From Streptomyces griseosporeus (lineage in GTDB: Bacteria > Actinomycetota > Actinomycetes > Streptomycetales > Streptomycetaceae): DNA of 64,000 nt. The stretch is taken from assembly GCF_014656055.1 (NCBI RefSeq), contig NZ_BNBR01000003.1:928482-992481 (forward strand), read 5' to 3'. The stretch's first letter is position 1, and each line of letters starts with the position of its first letter. Under the pieces are notes generated by a model that ran no database searches, was not told the DNA's origin, and saw only the letters and a list, made by a program, of their open reading frames with translations. Of the stretch, positions 54,911-63,327 are shown in pieces. Both the position numbers and the translations under genes were made by a program.

Positions 54911-56077
54911 TCACGGGTGGGACGGGGCGCGGTCGCCGGAGTGCGCGCCGGAGTGACGGCCGGGGTCTCCGCCGGAGTGGCCGGGGCCGCCGCCCTGGCC
55001 CCCACCATTGGCATTGCCGCCGCCGTTGGCATTGCCGCCGCCGCTGCCGTTTCCGCCGTCGGCGTCGCCGCCCCCGCCGTTCCCGTCGCCGCGGCCCCTC
55101 TCGTTGCCGGCGCCGGGGCCGTCCCGGTCCTCGTCGTCGTCACCCTTGCCGGTGCCGCCGGTCTTGCCCTGGCCCTGACCCTGGCCGTTGCCGTTGCCGT
55201 TGCCCTTGTCCTGGCCCTTGCCGTGTCCTTCGGAGCCGGTGGTGCCGGCGCCGCCCTGCTCGTGGCCGCTGCCGGGTTCCTTGGCGAGGACGCCCTTGCA
55301 GTACGTCCGTACCCGTGCGGACCCGCCCGCCGCCCCCTCCAGGGCATGGCGGCGCGCGTCGTCCAGGGGGTGTCCGGAGTGCAGGTCCCGGCAGGCGCGG
55401 GCGGCGCCGGGCCAGCCGGGCTCGGGGCGGCCGGATCCGGCGGGGTCGCGGGGGTCGGTGGTGGCGCCGCCGGCCGTGTCGCGGGTGCCACCCGGACCGG
55501 TGGTGGCGTGCGCGTCGCCGCCGGGCGTGGCGGTGCCGCCCGGGGACGGCGAGGTGAGCGGGCGGCCGGGGGTGGGGTCGGCCGACACGGAGGCGGCGGT
55601 GCCGGGTGCGGCGGGGCCGTCGAAGGGCGACGGCAGGGCGCCGGTCCCGGCGGCGACGGCGACTCCGCCGAACAGGCCGGCGGTCAGCGCGGCGGCGACG
55701 GCGAAGCGTGCCGGGCGGAACCGGCGGGCGCGGTCCCGCGCGGCGGAGGCGGGGCCGATGCGGACGAGGCCGGCGTCGGCGGGGTGCTGGTCGCGGGCCG
55801 GGCGGCCGGCGCCGGCGCCCTGGTGGGCGTACTCGGAGCGGGCGGCGCGGAAGGCGGCCAGGGCGGCGTCCTCGCCGGGGAGGGCGGTGCCGCTCGGTTC
55901 GGCCGCGGCGGCCAGCGCGCCGAGGGCGTCGGCGAGCTGTCCGGCCTGGTCACGGGCGGGCGGGGCGAGGTGGTCGAGGGGTTCGCCGCGCAGCAGGCGT
56001 TCGGCTGTGTCGCGGTCCAGCCACCGGCCGGTGGCCCTGGAGCCGTCCCCCGGGAGGTCACTGCGCTCGTCGGCCAT
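54911..56077 (-). CDS. Membrane partner of ECF sigma factor (module 1), Gly/Asn-rich tail
   Basis: A 388-aa single-pass protein. The ~150-residue cytoplasmic N-terminus (TAERLLRGEPLDHLAPPARD) has no HxxxCxxC zinc motif. One membrane helix follows (FAVAAALTAGLFGGVAVAAG). The extracytoplasmic part has a C-x30-C module (CRDLHSGHPLDDARRHALEG ... YC) and then a ~100-residue low-complexity tail (GNGNGNGQGQGQGK, GGGNANGGGNANGGG). The ATG overlaps the sigma gene stop by 1 nt (TGATG), so the two are coupled. It is probably an anti-sigma or signal-transmitting factor; that is inference from the pairing. Its layout is repeated in the partner at 57,115-57,993. Confidence 0.8.
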   Translation of the reverse strand: MADERSDLPGDGSRATGRWLDRDTAERLLRGEPLDHLAPPARDQAGQLADALGALAAAAEPSGTALPGEDAALAAFRAARSEYAHQGAGAGRPARDQHPADAGLVRIGPASAARDRARRFRPARFAVAAALTAGLFGGVAVAAGTGALPSPFDGPAAPGTAASVSADPTPGRPLTSPSPGGTATPGGDAHATTGPGGTRDTAGGATTDPRDPAGSGRPEPGWPGAARACRDLHSGHPLDDARRHALEGAAGGSARVRTYCKGVLAKEPGSGHEQGGAGTTGSEGHGKGQDKGNGNGNGQGQGQGKTGGTGKGDDDEDRDGPGAGNERGRGDGNGGGGDADGGNGSGGGNANGGGNANGGGQGGGPGHSGGDPGRHSGAHSGDRAPSHP

Positions 56078-56739
56078 CACATGTCCTTCTGCGTCCGCGC
56101 GCGTGGATGCGTCACACCGGCGGACGTCACCGCGCGGGGGCACGGCTCTCGCTGGGCGGGCAGTGCGTCGAGGACTCCGGCCGACTCCGGGTCGGTGCCG
56201 AGGAGTTCGGCGAGGCGCTTGAGGCCGCGGTGGGCGGCGGTGCGGACGGCGCCGGGCCGCTTGCCGAGCGTGTCGGCGGCGGTCTTGGCGTCGAGGCCGA
56301 CGACCACGCGCAGGACGACCGCCTCGGCCTGGTCCTGCGGGAGGCGGGAGATGAGGGCGAGGGTGCGGTCGGTGGCCAGGGCCTCGATTGCCTCGCCGGC
56401 GGTGTCGGACTCGGCGGGCCGGCCGGTCAGTTCCGTCTCGTCGCCGCCGATGGCGGGGCGGCGGCCGCGCATCCGTATGTGGTCCAGGGCGCGGTTGCGG
56501 GCGATCCGGGCGGCCCAGCCGCGGAAGCGGTCGGCGTCGCCGCTGAACCGGCCGAGGTCGCGGGCGATCTGCAGCCAGGCCTCGGAGGCGACGTCCTCGG
56601 CGTCGAGTTCGCCGACGAGCGTCCTGACGTATCCGAGCAGCCGCGGGTGCACGGAGCGGTACACAGTCCGGAACGCGGTCTCGTCCCCGTCCTGTGCCGC
56701 AAGCACCGCGGCCGTCAGCTCCGCGTCGTCCCCCAGCAC
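56077..56739 (-). CDS. ECF sigma factor (module 1)
   Basis: A 220-aa ECF sigma factor. Region 2 is YVRTLVGELDAEDVASEAWL then FRGWAARIARNRALDHIRMR. Region 4 is ISRLPQDQAEAVVLRVVVGL then KTAADTLGKRPGAVRTAAHR. A ~30-residue tail follows. It is closely similar to the sigma factor at 58,168-58,803 (GDAGRFxG-type region 2, KRPGAVRTAAHRGLKRLA identical). It is coupled to its membrane partner by overlap, typical of sigma/anti-sigma pairs responding to envelope signals. Confidence 0.9.
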   Translation of the reverse strand: MLGDDAELTAAVLAAQDGDETAFRTVYRSVHPRLLGYVRTLVGELDAEDVASEAWLQIARDLGRFSGDADRFRGWAARIARNRALDHIRMRGRRPAIGGDETELTGRPAESDTAGEAIEALATDRTLALISRLPQDQAEAVVLRVVVGLDAKTAADTLGKRPGAVRTAAHRGLKRLAELLGTDPESAGVLDALPAQREPCPRAVTSAGVTHPRARTQKDM

Positions 56740-56939
56740 CTGGTTCCTCGATCGAATGGTCGCGGTTTCAAGACCGCAGGTGAGTGCGGTGATCCGGGCC
56801 CCCCGCGGTCCGGCGCGAAAGGCACGTTACGACCTGAAACCACTGCGCGTCCATGTCTGTACAAGATGCAACTATCTCGTGACGAGCTGCGGCGTCCACG
56901 GGGTGTGACAGAAAACGCACTCCCGGCGCTGTAGTGAGT

Positions 56940-57010
56940 ACGGGCCGCCGCGCGGCCCGTGCCGCGCGACGGCCGGGGCCTCTCCTGTGGGGGGTGGCGG
57001 CCCCGGCCGT
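56940..57010. other. Hairpin-rich part of the 375-bp gap between sigma modules
   Basis: Two inverted repeats: a 9-bp stem at 56940-56960 (ACGGGCCGC arms, 3-nt loop) and a 12-bp stem at 56969-57010 (ACGGCCGGGGCC arms, 18-nt loop). The remaining gap (56740-56939) holds the upstream region of sigma module 1 with TGTCACA near 56905, and is AT-richer around 56860-56880. No gene seen. Confidence 0.6.
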
Positions 57011-57049
57011 TGCCATGGCGGCACGTCACAGCCACGCACGACCATGCGA

Positions 57050-57081
57050 AAGGGCCGCCCTGCGGACGTGGGGCGGCCCTT
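57050..57081 (-). terminator. Terminator after module 2 membrane partner
   Basis: AAGGGCCGCCC stem of 11 bp, 10-nt loop; on the leftward RNA the stem ends in a short T run (CCCTTTCG). It lies 34 nt after the stop. Confidence 0.8.
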
Positions 57082-57114
57082 GTCGCGTACGGCGGCCGGA
57101 GCCGCCGCGGATGT

Positions 57115-57993
57115 CTACGGCCGGTTCTTCCCGGCGCCGCCGGTCGGGGCGGCGGAGGGGGCCGGCGTCGGCGCGCGGCCGGCGTCACCTCCGTTGTCCG
57201 CTCCGGCGTTCGCGTTGCCGGCACCCTCCTCCGCGTTGCCGCCACCGCCCTCGGCGTTGCCGGCGCCCTCCCCCGCGTTGGCGGCGCCGCTGCCGGCCTG
57301 GGAGGAGCCCGCGTTGCCGACGGAGCGGTCGGCCCCGGCGGAGGGGCGGGGGGATGTCGTCGCGGCGTCGGTCCGGCGGGCGCAGAAGTCCTCGACCTTG
57401 TCCTCGCCGCCCGCCTCGCTCACCAGCCGGCGCCAGGCCGTCGCGTCCAGCGCCCGGCCCTGGGCGCGGACCTGCTCGTAGGCGGTGCAGTGGGCCTCGG
57501 TGTCCTCGGCGGTCGCCGGCCGGTCGGGGTCGGCGGAGGGGGAGCCGGAAGGAGTGGTGGAGGCGGAGGGGTCGGTGACGGCCTGCTCCGGTGCGCGGTC
57601 GGGGGCGCTGGTGCCGGGCTGCGGGCGTCCGGTGCGGCCGTCGGGGCCGTCGGGGAAGGCGCCGGAGCCGATCGTGGCGTACGCCACCCCGCCCAGGGTG
57701 AGGCTCGCCGCGAGGACGGAGAGCGTGGCGCGCACCGACAGGCGCGTGCGCCGCCCGCTCGGGCTCCAGTCGTCACGGCGCCGGGAGCGTGCCCGGTGGG
57801 CGCCCGCGTCCCGGGCCGCGCAGAACGCGGCCACGGCCCGCTGCTCGGCCTCGGCGTCGATGACGTCCTGCCGTACGGCGGCGGCGATCAGCGCCTCCAG
57901 GCCGGCGTCGCCCTCCGTGTGCCGGGGCCCAAAGACGGCGTCAGGGTGCGCACGGCGGCCGGAGGTACCGCCGCCGCTCAGCCGTTCACCCAT
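57115..57993 (-). CDS. Membrane partner of ECF sigma factor (module 2), Gly/Asn/Ala-rich tail
   Basis: A 292-aa single-pass protein with the same plan as the module 1 partner. It has an ~80-residue cytoplasmic part (LEALIAAAVRQDVIDAEAEQ) without zinc motif and a membrane helix (LSVRATLSVLAASLTLGGVA). A Pro/Ser/Thr linker, a C-x34-C module (CTAYEQVRAQGRALDATAWR ... FC) and a repetitive tail (NAGEGAGNAEGGGGNAEEGA) follow. Unlike module 1, a 174-bp spacer separates it from its sigma gene. The ATG at 57993 has GGA 7 nt upstream; a GTG 12 codons earlier lacks a site. Role as anti-sigma factor is inferred. Confidence 0.77.
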   Translation of the reverse strand: MGERLSGGGTSGRRAHPDAVFGPRHTEGDAGLEALIAAAVRQDVIDAEAEQRAVAAFCAARDAGAHRARSRRRDDWSPSGRRTRLSVRATLSVLAASLTLGGVAYATIGSGAFPDGPDGRTGRPQPGTSAPDRAPEQAVTDPSASTTPSGSPSADPDRPATAEDTEAHCTAYEQVRAQGRALDATAWRRLVSEAGGEDKVEDFCARRTDAATTSPRPSAGADRSVGNAGSSQAGSGAANAGEGAGNAEGGGGNAEEGAGNANAGADNGGDAGRAPTPAPSAAPTGGAGKNRP

Positions 57994-58167
57994 GTCGGTT
58001 TCCGTCCCTGTCCGGTCTCGCTGCTGCACATGCTGTCGTGGGTACTGGTGAGGTCAGTGGTTCGAGGACTCTGTACGGCTCACATGATCTGTGGGGTTCA
58101 TGTGACACAGACGAGCGAGCGGAGCCGACCGTTCCAGTCAGGGCGTCGCCGTGCCGGACGACGCTGT

Positions 58168-58803
58168 TCACTTCGACTCACCCAGCGTCCGGCGGGCCTC
58201 ATCCGTCACACCCAGCTCCCGGGCGAGCCGCTTCAGGCCCCGGTGGGCGGCGGTCCGTACGGCGCCTGGGCGCTTGCCGAGCACCCGTGCGGCGGCGGGG
58301 CCGTCCAGGCCGACGACCACCCGCAGCAGCACCGCCTCGGCCTGGTCGCGGGGCAGCCCGCGCACCAGCTCCAGCGCCCGCGCCGTGGACAGCGACTCCA
58401 GCGCCTGCTCGTGGGTGCTGTGCGGGCCGGGCAGCTCCAGTACGTCCGCCTCCAGCACCGCCGAGCGCGGCCGGACCCGCTGGCGGCGCAGATGGTCCAG
58501 GGCCCGGTGCCGGGCGATGGTCGCCGTCCAGCCGCGGAAGCCCGCCCCGTCGCCCTGGAACCGCCCGAGGTCACGGGCGATCTCCAGCCAGGCGTCGGAG
58601 GCCACGTCCTCGGCGTCCTCGCCGACCAGGCCCCGCAGATAGCCGAGCAGCCCGGGCTGCACGATCCGGTACGCGACCGCGAACGCCGCCTCGTCCCCCT
58701 GCTGGGCCCGCGTCACCGCGGCGCCCAGTTCCCCGTCGTACGCCTGCGCGCGCCGGGGTTTGCCTCCCTGGCCCAAAGACTGTCCTCGTTCGTACCGGGT
58801 CAC
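58168..58803 (-). CDS. ECF sigma factor (module 2)
   Basis: A 211-aa ECF sigma factor: region 2 YLRGLVGEDAEDVASDAWLE then FRGWTATIARHRALDHLRRQ; region 4 VRGLPRDQAEAVLLRVVVGL then AARVLGKRPGAVRTAAHRGL. High similarity and shared gene order with module 1 indicate tandem duplication of a sigma/partner unit. The GTG start has no strong ribosome site. A 14-bp palindrome lies about 85 nt upstream. Confidence 0.9.
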   Translation of the reverse strand: MTRYERGQSLGQGGKPRRAQAYDGELGAAVTRAQQGDEAAFAVAYRIVQPGLLGYLRGLVGEDAEDVASDAWLEIARDLGRFQGDGAGFRGWTATIARHRALDHLRRQRVRPRSAVLEADVLELPGPHSTHEQALESLSTARALELVRGLPRDQAEAVLLRVVVGLDGPAAARVLGKRPGAVRTAAHRGLKRLARELGVTDEARRTLGESK

Positions 58804-58886
58804 GGCCGCCGTCGGGCGGCCGTCGTGGGGCGCGTCCCCCGCGCCGGCGTCGTCGTCCGCGACGCCCCGACCGCGGTCACGCCTCC

Positions 58887-58900
58887 ACGCTGATCAGCGT
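58887..58900. promoter_or_regulatory. Palindrome upstream of sigma module 2
   Basis: ACGCTGATCAGCGT, perfect 14-bp palindrome flanked by CAC/CAC. It lies in the sigma gene's promoter region, near GTGTCACAGCGTGTCA on the other side. Possible operator; no partner protein identified. Confidence 0.45.
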
Positions 58901-58927
58901 CACGGTTCACAGAAGTGTCACAGCGTG

Positions 58928-59404
58928 TCAGATCCCGGACCGGTGCCCGGGGCCGCCGGACACGGTCCCGCGGCGGGCGGCCGGGCGGCGGGCGCGGCCG
59001 TGCAGGGTCAGGTAGAAGGTCCGCAGGGAGTCGTCGGGGCTGCCCGAGGCGAACCGGTTGACGACCTTGCCGAGGGGGTTCCACACCCGGCCGTCGGGCA
59101 TCCGCACCCCGACCGGCTGGCCGAAGTAGGCCCGCTGGTCGGCGTCGAGGTCGACCCAGACCGCGCCCGCGTGCCGCACCAGCACCTCACCGACGTACGC
59201 CCCGAGCCCGAACAGCGTCCCGGCCGCGCCCTCGCGGTCGGCGCCGCCCTTGCGCAGCCCGTCGAGGAGGAAGTCGACGACGCGCAGGCTCGCCACGGTG
59301 TAGTCGAGGGGCAGCGGCCGGCGGGCGGTGAGCCGGGCCACGAAGGCCGCCGCGCCCGGCCGCATGTCACGGGCGCACGGCACCCGCTCGTCCACTGCGC
59401 TCAC
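58928..59404 (-). CDS. Conserved protein of unknown function
   Basis: A 158-aa soluble protein. It contains RPLPLDYTVASLRVVDFLLD, GTLFGLGAYVGEVLVRHAGA and VRMPDGRVWNPLGKVVNRF, with a basic Arg-rich tail. Regular codon use and a GTG start support a real gene, but I do not recognise a family with confidence. It is on the same strand as the sigma modules, upstream of them, with a spacer containing the palindrome. Confidence 0.6.
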   Translation of the reverse strand: MSAVDERVPCARDMRPGAAAFVARLTARRPLPLDYTVASLRVVDFLLDGLRKGGADREGAAGTLFGLGAYVGEVLVRHAGAVWVDLDADQRAYFGQPVGVRMPDGRVWNPLGKVVNRFASGSPDDSLRTFYLTLHGRARRPAARRGTVSGGPGHRSGI

Positions 59405-59592
59405 CGGTACCCACCCCTTTGTCGCTCGGCCGAGGGGGAGGCCGCGCTCGCCACTCCCCCGGATGTCCCAGCGGGGCGGGGCCCCGGAACATCACGGGTC
59501 GCTTCTGTGTCGATGACCACACGGTTGCCTCAGGCATCATGTACAACCCTTCTCCGTCCTCGCGTGTCAGTCGCTGTCCGCCGGTCGCTGTC

Positions 59593-60108
59593 TCACCAGT
59601 CGCCCGGGAAGCCCGGCGGGAGGTCCGGCCCGCCGAAGAAGGTCGTGTAGAAGCCCCACGCGACGAACGCGGCGATCGCGGCCATCAGGACGTAGGCGAC
59701 GACCACGGCGGGCCGCGAGACACCCTTGGCGCGCACGGCGGCACCGGTCGTGAGGTTCTCCAGCCGGGTGACCCGCAGGGTGCCGGCCTTCGTCCGGCCC
59801 CGGGCGCGCACCCAGTCGCCGTCGGCGACGGACCCCTCGAAGGTCAGTCCGCGCATCTCGACGGGGACGAGGGAGAGCAGGGTGCCGGCGGTGTCGTACT
59901 CCTCCACCCGGAAGGTCCAGATCACCTCGGACGCGTGCTCGCCGCGGTACTCGGTCCGGACCTGCGCCCCGCGCACCACCCCCTCGACGACGGCACCGGC
60001 ACTGCGCGCGGCGCGGGGGCGGACGGGCGGCCCGGGGGGAGCGGGCGGAACAGGGGGCGCGGGGGGTGCGGGGTGACGGTCGTACGGGAAGGGGGGCGGC
60101 GTCGTCAT
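59593..60108 (-). CDS. Small membrane protein with Pro-rich N-terminus
   Basis: A 171-aa protein: Pro-rich first 30 residues (PAPPAPPVPPAPPGPPVRPR), a beta-rich middle (VVRGAQVRTEYRGEHASEVI, FEGSVADGDWVRARGRTKAG) that looks like an OB-fold, and a C-terminal membrane helix (PAVVVAYVLMAAIAAFVAWG) with a short outside tail. No enzymatic motif. It stands alone, divergent from the large amidase gene. Confidence 0.65.
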   Translation of the reverse strand: MTTPPPFPYDRHPAPPAPPVPPAPPGPPVRPRAARSAGAVVEGVVRGAQVRTEYRGEHASEVIWTFRVEEYDTAGTLLSLVPVEMRGLTFEGSVADGDWVRARGRTKAGTLRVTRLENLTTGAAVRAKGVSRPAVVVAYVLMAAIAAFVAWGFYTTFFGGPDLPPGFPGDW

Positions 60109-60200
60109 GGGGGTTCTCTCCTTCTGGAGCCGGGGTGTCTCCAGTAGGCCCGGGGACGGCCCACCCGGTCACTTCCCTGCTTTTCGTGGCTTGACAGGGC

Positions 60201-60240
60201 CGGAGAGGGCCGGAGAGGGCCGGAGAGGGCCGGAGAGGGC
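60201..60240 (+). repeat. 10-bp tandem repeat upstream of the amidase gene
   Basis: Four exact copies of CGGAGAGGGC, with a partial copy on each side, about 117 nt before the amidase start. The 248-bp divergent spacer shows no other clear element. Confidence 0.85.
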
Positions 60241-60356
60241 CGCCGGTGACGGCCGGAGTGACGTTTCGACCGCTCCTCGCGCTGCGCAAGTGACGCCTGT
60301 GTCCCCTGGGACGGGACCGACGGCGTCTTCTCTTTTGCCGAGCAGGGGTGGAACAA

Positions 60357-63059
60357 GTGAGTCCTCGCAGGACGCGTGCGTACCGGCCGCTGAGCCTGAA
60401 GCGCAGAGCGTGGCTGACGGCCGGTGCCGTGCTGGTGAGCGGCGCGGGCGTCGTCACGTACGCGATCGCGGACCCGGGTGCGCGCGCCGGGGCGGAGGTG
60501 CGCGGGCCGTCCGTGCACACGGTCAGGCTCAAGGACCAGGGCGGCGGCCGCCGCGGCCTGGCTCAGCAGGATACGGACCGGTTCAGTGCGGTGGTGCTGA
60601 CCTGGGACGATCCGGCCGCGCGCGCCAAGGGCACACCGCAGGTGCGCACCCGCGATCTGGAGACCGGCAAGTGGTCCCCGTGGCGCAGGCTGACCCCGGA
60701 CCCCAACCAGGCCGACGGCGCCGAGCGTGAGCGGACCGCGGTGCGCGGCGGTACGGAGTCGATGTGGACCGGCGACGCCGACGGCGTCGAGGTGCGGATC
60801 GTCGGCGCCGACGGCAAGCCGGCGGGCGGTCAGCCGGCCGGTATGGACGTACGGCTGCTCGACCCGGGCACCGACCCGCGGGGCGCCACGGAGCCCGCCG
60901 CGTACGCGGAGGAGACGACGGCACCGGCGACGACGTCCGCGGCGCCGACGCCGACCGGGTCCGCGACGGACGGCGGGGCCCCGGCGGTGACGCAATCCGC
61001 GACGGACAGCGCAACCCCGGCGGTGACGGACTCCGCGTCGGCCTCCCCGACGGTGACCGGATCGCCCTCGACGTCCCCGTCCGCCACGGCCACCGCCTCC
61101 CCCTCACCGACCTCCACCGTGCCCGCCCCCCGCCCCTCGACCGTCGTCAAGCCGCCTGTGATCACGCAGGCCGAGTGGGGCGCGTCGACGCGGTACAACG
61201 GCACGCCGAGCTACGGCACGGAGATCAAGGCCGCGGTCGTCCACCACACCGGCGAGGACACCGACAACACGGTCTCCTGCGTCGACTCACGGGCCCGGAT
61301 GCGCACCATCCAGCAGGCGCACTTCGCCCGCGGCTACTTCGACGTCGGCTACAACTTCGTCGTCGACCGGTGCGGGCAGATCTTCGAGGGCCGCAGCGGC
61401 GGCATGGACCTGCCGGTGGTCGGCGCCCACGACATCGGCTTCAACACCAACACCGTCGGCATCTCGTACATCGGCAACTTCGAGAGCGCGAGGCCGAGCC
61501 GCGCCGCGATGGACGCGATCGCGCGGATCGTGGCGTGGAAGTTCGGCATGTACGGCATCGACCCGACCGGCAAGGTGACGCTGACCTCCGGCAGCGACGC
61601 GGGCGTCGACGGCAACAAGATCCCCAAGGGGCAGTCGGTCACCCTGCCGCGGGTCTTCGGCCACCGGGACACCAACTACACCGCCTGCCCGGGCGCCAAC
61701 CTCTTCCCGAAGCTCGGCTTCATCGCCGCGCTCGCGAAGACGCCGGGCATCTCGCACGCCCTGCCGACCTCCGACTACGACCGCGACGGCGCGGCGGACC
61801 TGGTCGCGCCCGTGCCCGGCCCGAACACGGTCACCGTGGTCCCGGGCGGGGTCGACGGGCCGGTCGCCTCGCGCAGGCTGACGCTCACCCAGAACAGCGC
61901 CGGGGTCCCCGACTCCACCGAGGCCGGTGACTACTTCGGCGCCTCCACCGCGTGGGGCGACGTCAACGGCGACGGTTACGCCGACCTGGCGATCGGCGCG
62001 CCCGGCGAGGACACCACCGGCGTCACGGACCGCGGCGCGGTGACGGTCCTGTACGGGCCGGGGCTGAACTCCGGCTTCTGGTACACCACTTCGGGGGTGA
62101 CCGCGGGCGGCGCGAAGCTCGGCTCGTCCGTCGCCGTCGGTGACTTCAACGGCGACGGCAAGGCGGACGTCTTCTCGGCGGGCACCGGCCGCGGCGGCAC
62201 CTACAACGTCCGCCTCACCGGCGGCGCCACCACCTACGGCACGCTGACCACCTCGACCGCCGGGGTGTCGTCCCTGGACTCCGCGGTGGGCGACTTCAAC
62301 CGGGACGGGTACGCCGACGTCGCGCTGAACCTCCGCGACAGCGGCGGCATCGGCCGGGTGATCCGGTTCGCGGGCTCGGCGACCGGCCTGACCAAGGCCG
62401 GGGTGCTGTCCGTGAAGGGCGGCCGGTCCATCGCCGCGGGGGACTTCAACGCCAACGGCTACGACGACATCGTCATCGGGCAGCCGTACGCCGCCGAGTC
62501 GGGGGGCGTCTCGGGCGGCCAGGTGACGATGCTGCTCGGCACGTCGACCGGGTTCACCACGACCGGCATGAAGGTCATCCAGCAGGACACCGGCGGCGTG
62601 CCCGGCGCCAACGAGTCCGGGGACGCGTTCGGCACCGCCGTCTCGACCGGCGACTTCAACGCCGACGGCTACCCGGACGCCCTGGTCGGCGTACCCGACG
62701 AAGACCTCACCCGGGACGGCGCCAACCGCGGCAACGCGGGCAGCGCGGTCCTGCTGCGGGGGTCGTCCACCGGTCTGACGGACGCGGGCGCGATCAGCGT
62801 CTCGCAGGACACCTCCGGCGTGCCGGGCGCCACCGAGACGGGCGACCGGTTCGGCTCCGCGGTGTCGCTGACCGACCTGACCGGCGGCGGGCGCGCCGAC
62901 CTGACCTTCGGCGTGTCCGGCGAGGACGCGGGCGACGGCGTGGTGATGTACCTGCCGAGCAACAGCTCCGGCCTCGGCTACTCGACGATGCTCGTCCTCA
63001 GCCGGTCGGCGCTGGGCACCCCGGCCGGCGCCCACCTGGGCCAGCAGCTCACGCCGTAG
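60357..63059 (+). CDS. Secreted N-acetylmuramoyl-L-alanine amidase with FG-GAP repeats
   Basis: A 900-aa exported enzyme. Signal/anchor region SLKRRAWLTAGAVLVSGAGV, then an ~80-residue beta domain, then a Ser/Thr/Pro linker (~residues 185-265). The PGRP/amidase_2 domain (about 275-460) has zinc ligands His296 (VVHHTGE), His436 (FGHRDTNYTACPG) and Cys444, spaced as in T7 lysozyme, so it should be active. The C-terminal half carries at least seven FG-GAP/VCBS-like blades (DVNGDGYADLAIG, DFNGDGKADVF, DFNRDGYADVAL, DFNANGYDDIVIG, DFNADGYPDALVG), a calcium-binding propeller. The GTG at 60357 follows AGGGGTGG; a GTG three codons earlier is less well placed. Confidence 0.92.
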   Translation: MSPRRTRAYRPLSLKRRAWLTAGAVLVSGAGVVTYAIADPGARAGAEVRGPSVHTVRLKDQGGGRRGLAQQDTDRFSAVVLTWDDPAARAKGTPQVRTRDLETGKWSPWRRLTPDPNQADGAERERTAVRGGTESMWTGDADGVEVRIVGADGKPAGGQPAGMDVRLLDPGTDPRGATEPAAYAEETTAPATTSAAPTPTGSATDGGAPAVTQSATDSATPAVTDSASASPTVTGSPSTSPSATATASPSPTSTVPAPRPSTVVKPPVITQAEWGASTRYNGTPSYGTEIKAAVVHHTGEDTDNTVSCVDSRARMRTIQQAHFARGYFDVGYNFVVDRCGQIFEGRSGGMDLPVVGAHDIGFNTNTVGISYIGNFESARPSRAAMDAIARIVAWKFGMYGIDPTGKVTLTSGSDAGVDGNKIPKGQSVTLPRVFGHRDTNYTACPGANLFPKLGFIAALAKTPGISHALPTSDYDRDGAADLVAPVPGPNTVTVVPGGVDGPVASRRLTLTQNSAGVPDSTEAGDYFGASTAWGDVNGDGYADLAIGAPGEDTTGVTDRGAVTVLYGPGLNSGFWYTTSGVTAGGAKLGSSVAVGDFNGDGKADVFSAGTGRGGTYNVRLTGGATTYGTLTTSTAGVSSLDSAVGDFNRDGYADVALNLRDSGGIGRVIRFAGSATGLTKAGVLSVKGGRSIAAGDFNANGYDDIVIGQPYAAESGGVSGGQVTMLLGTSTGFTTTGMKVIQQDTGGVPGANESGDAFGTAVSTGDFNADGYPDALVGVPDEDLTRDGANRGNAGSAVLLRGSSTGLTDAGAISVSQDTSGVPGATETGDRFGSAVSLTDLTGGGRADLTFGVSGEDAGDGVVMYLPSNSSGLGYSTMLVLSRSALGTPAGAHLGQQLTP

Positions 63060-63090
63060 CCGGCGCCCGGCCGGACCGGGCCGCTCGCGT

Positions 63091-63132
63091 CCCGCCGTAC
63101 CGCCCGTCTCCCCCCGGGGGCGGTGCGGCGGG
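63091..63132 (+). terminator. Terminator after the amidase gene
   Basis: A 15-bp stem with one G-T pair (CCCGCCGTACCGCCC with GGGCGGTGCGGCGGG) and a 12-nt loop, 31 nt after the stop. The rest of the ~270-bp gap is very GC-rich without further signals. Confidence 0.75.
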
Positions 63133-63327
63133 AGACCCCTCTCCCGTCGCACGGGCCGCTCCCGACCTCCTCCTGCGGGGGCGGCGCGGCGGGAGCCCCG
63201 GGCCGGCCGGCCCCCGCCACGCACGGGGTCCGGCCGGCCCGGTACGTCCCTCAGCCCGGCCCGGTACGTCACTCACGCCCGACCCGGTCCCGCGCCGCCG
63301 CCCGGCCCCGCGCACCCGCCGGACGCC

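Noticed and set aside
54917..56908. A 663-codon rightward frame rich in Gly/Ala/Val opposite the sigma module
   Set aside because: It is the mirror of the Gly/Asn-rich tail and sigma gene on the other strand; no start signal or domain.
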